This document shows, in pieces, positions 11,941 to 12,455 of a DNA stretch of 12,455 bases. The notes under the pieces are model-generated. The model ran no database searches. It saw only the letters and a program-made list of their open reading frames with translations, and had not been told where the DNA came from. The stretch is from a bacterium (GTDB lineage Bacteria; Hydrothermota; UBA3073; JACQXS01; JAUWAR01). The DNA is taken from assembly GCA_030601965.1 (NCBI GenBank), contig JAUWAR010000029.1, positions 1 to 12,455 on the forward strand. Reading direction: 5' to 3'. The translations under genes and the position numbers were made by a program. Numbering within the stretch: the first letter of the stretch is position 1; each line of letters begins with the position of its first letter.

Positions 11941-12455
11941 TTTCACCAAAGAGTTCTTCAAGGATGTCTTCAAGGGTAACAAGTCCAGATGTCCCCCCGT
12001 ACTCGTTTTTGACAACAGCAAGGTGCTTAAATTCTTTTCTCATCTCAGTGAATAATGTTGATATTCTTTTCTGCTCGGGAACAAATATACAAGGTCTTAG
12101 TACCTCTTTTATGTCCTTGACATTTATGAGGTCTCTTACATAAACTATTCCTGCTATATTATCTCTTGTTTTAGAGAATATAGGAATTCTCGAATGACCG
12201 CTCTTTGCAATAATATCAACGATATCTTCTGGTGTAGAATCTATAGAAGCTGTCCAGATTTTAGAGGCAGGAATCATTACTTCCTCTACTCTCTTGTCTC
12301 CAAACTCAAGAAGCCTCGTGATTACATCGCTTTCTTCCGCAGTTAGTGCCTCTCTTGAAGCATAATATATCTCCTCTTTACCAAACTTTACTTCATCATC
12401 TTTTAAAGAGACTCTTAAAAGTTTTAATATACCTGTATAACTTATTCTTACAAGA
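11906..12455 (-). CDS. CorC/CNNM-family CBS-pair protein (partial, 5' end off window)
   Basis: The visible 182 residues are the cytoplasmic half of a HlyC/CorC (CNNM, UPF0053) protein, a membrane family linked to magnesium and other divalent metal transport. A linker (LTAEESDVITRLLEFGDKRVEEVMIP) is followed by two CBS motifs, with SGHSRIPIF in the first and the family-typical HLAVVKNEYGGTSGLVTLEDILEELFGEIRDEYD in the second. The expected N-terminal DUF21 membrane domain would lie beyond the right edge. The protein stops five residues after DEYD, so the usual roughly 80-residue C-terminal CorC_HlyC domain is missing; some relatives naturally lack it. The stop lies inside the 3' end of the PHP gene. 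Confidence 0.88.
   Translation of the reverse strand, partial: LVRISYTGILKLLRVSLKDDEVKFGKEEIYYASREALTAEESDVITRLLEFGDKRVEEVMIPASKIWTASIDSTPEDIVDIIAKSGHSRIPIFSKTRDNIAGIVYVRDLINVKDIKEVLRPCIFVPEQKRISTLFTEMRKEFKHLAVVKNEYGGTSGLVTLEDILEELFGEIRDEYDTPAVS

Overview
The window is AT-rich bacterial chromosome (low GC by eye) with tightly packed genes, no RNA genes and no stretch over about 300 bases without a gene. The gene set points to an anaerobic bacterium of an uncultured FCB-like lineage (WOR-3 or Cloacimonadota type). The clues are a Thi4 thiazole synthase with the His of the sulfide-using type, a PflX-type radical SAM protein, a large DUF4175-like membrane/coiled-coil protein, a DUF2089 regulator, and apparently leaderless mRNAs. 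The lineage is an inference, not a demonstration.

Layout. 1-558 (-): thi4, running off the left edge. 713-2637 (+): obg GTPase and a pflX-like radical SAM gene, probably one operon divergent from thi4. 2742-3173 (-): small lipoprotein. 3328-6525 (+): 1065-aa DUF4175-like protein. 6593-7136 (+): BrnT/BrnA toxin-antitoxin pair. 7301-8799 (+): a membrane protein with three 47-residue repeats, coupled to a four-cysteine small protein. 9002-9928 (+): unrecognised protein, faintly DUF6266-like. 11083-9941 (-): a three-gene operon of DUF2089 regulator, two-helix membrane protein (DUF5668/LiaF-like) and SHOCT-like protein. All three products carry the same roughly 20-residue helical-hairpin motif, so they probably act as one envelope-sensing module. 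11236-11940 (+): PHP-domain phosphoesterase, overlapping tail-to-tail a CorC/CNNM-type CBS protein that runs off the right edge.

The most striking layer is not the genes but the repeats. At least ten short palindromic elements, most with GTAG/CTAC ends around one or two hairpins, are scattered through the window. Most lie inside coding sequences (obg, the DUF4175-like gene, the 9002 gene, the PHP gene), where they are read through in frame as extra peptide. Three elements with a GATAAATC core are all read as Asp-Lys-Ser in three unrelated proteins. The ends recall REP/RAYT elements, and the in-gene location recalls Rickettsia palindromic elements. A second, AT-rich repeat lies between promoter and start codon of both obg and the PHP gene. 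A third element sits inside the SHOCT/DUF5668 operon.

Promoters are unusually readable. TTGACA boxes preceded by T-runs recur, and for four transcription units (thi4, the DUF4175-like gene, brnT, the DUF2089 gene) the inferred transcription start falls on or within a few bases of the start codon with no Shine-Dalgarno sequence. Most genes inside operons (brnA, 7301, DUF5668, SHOCT) do have good Shine-Dalgarno sequences.
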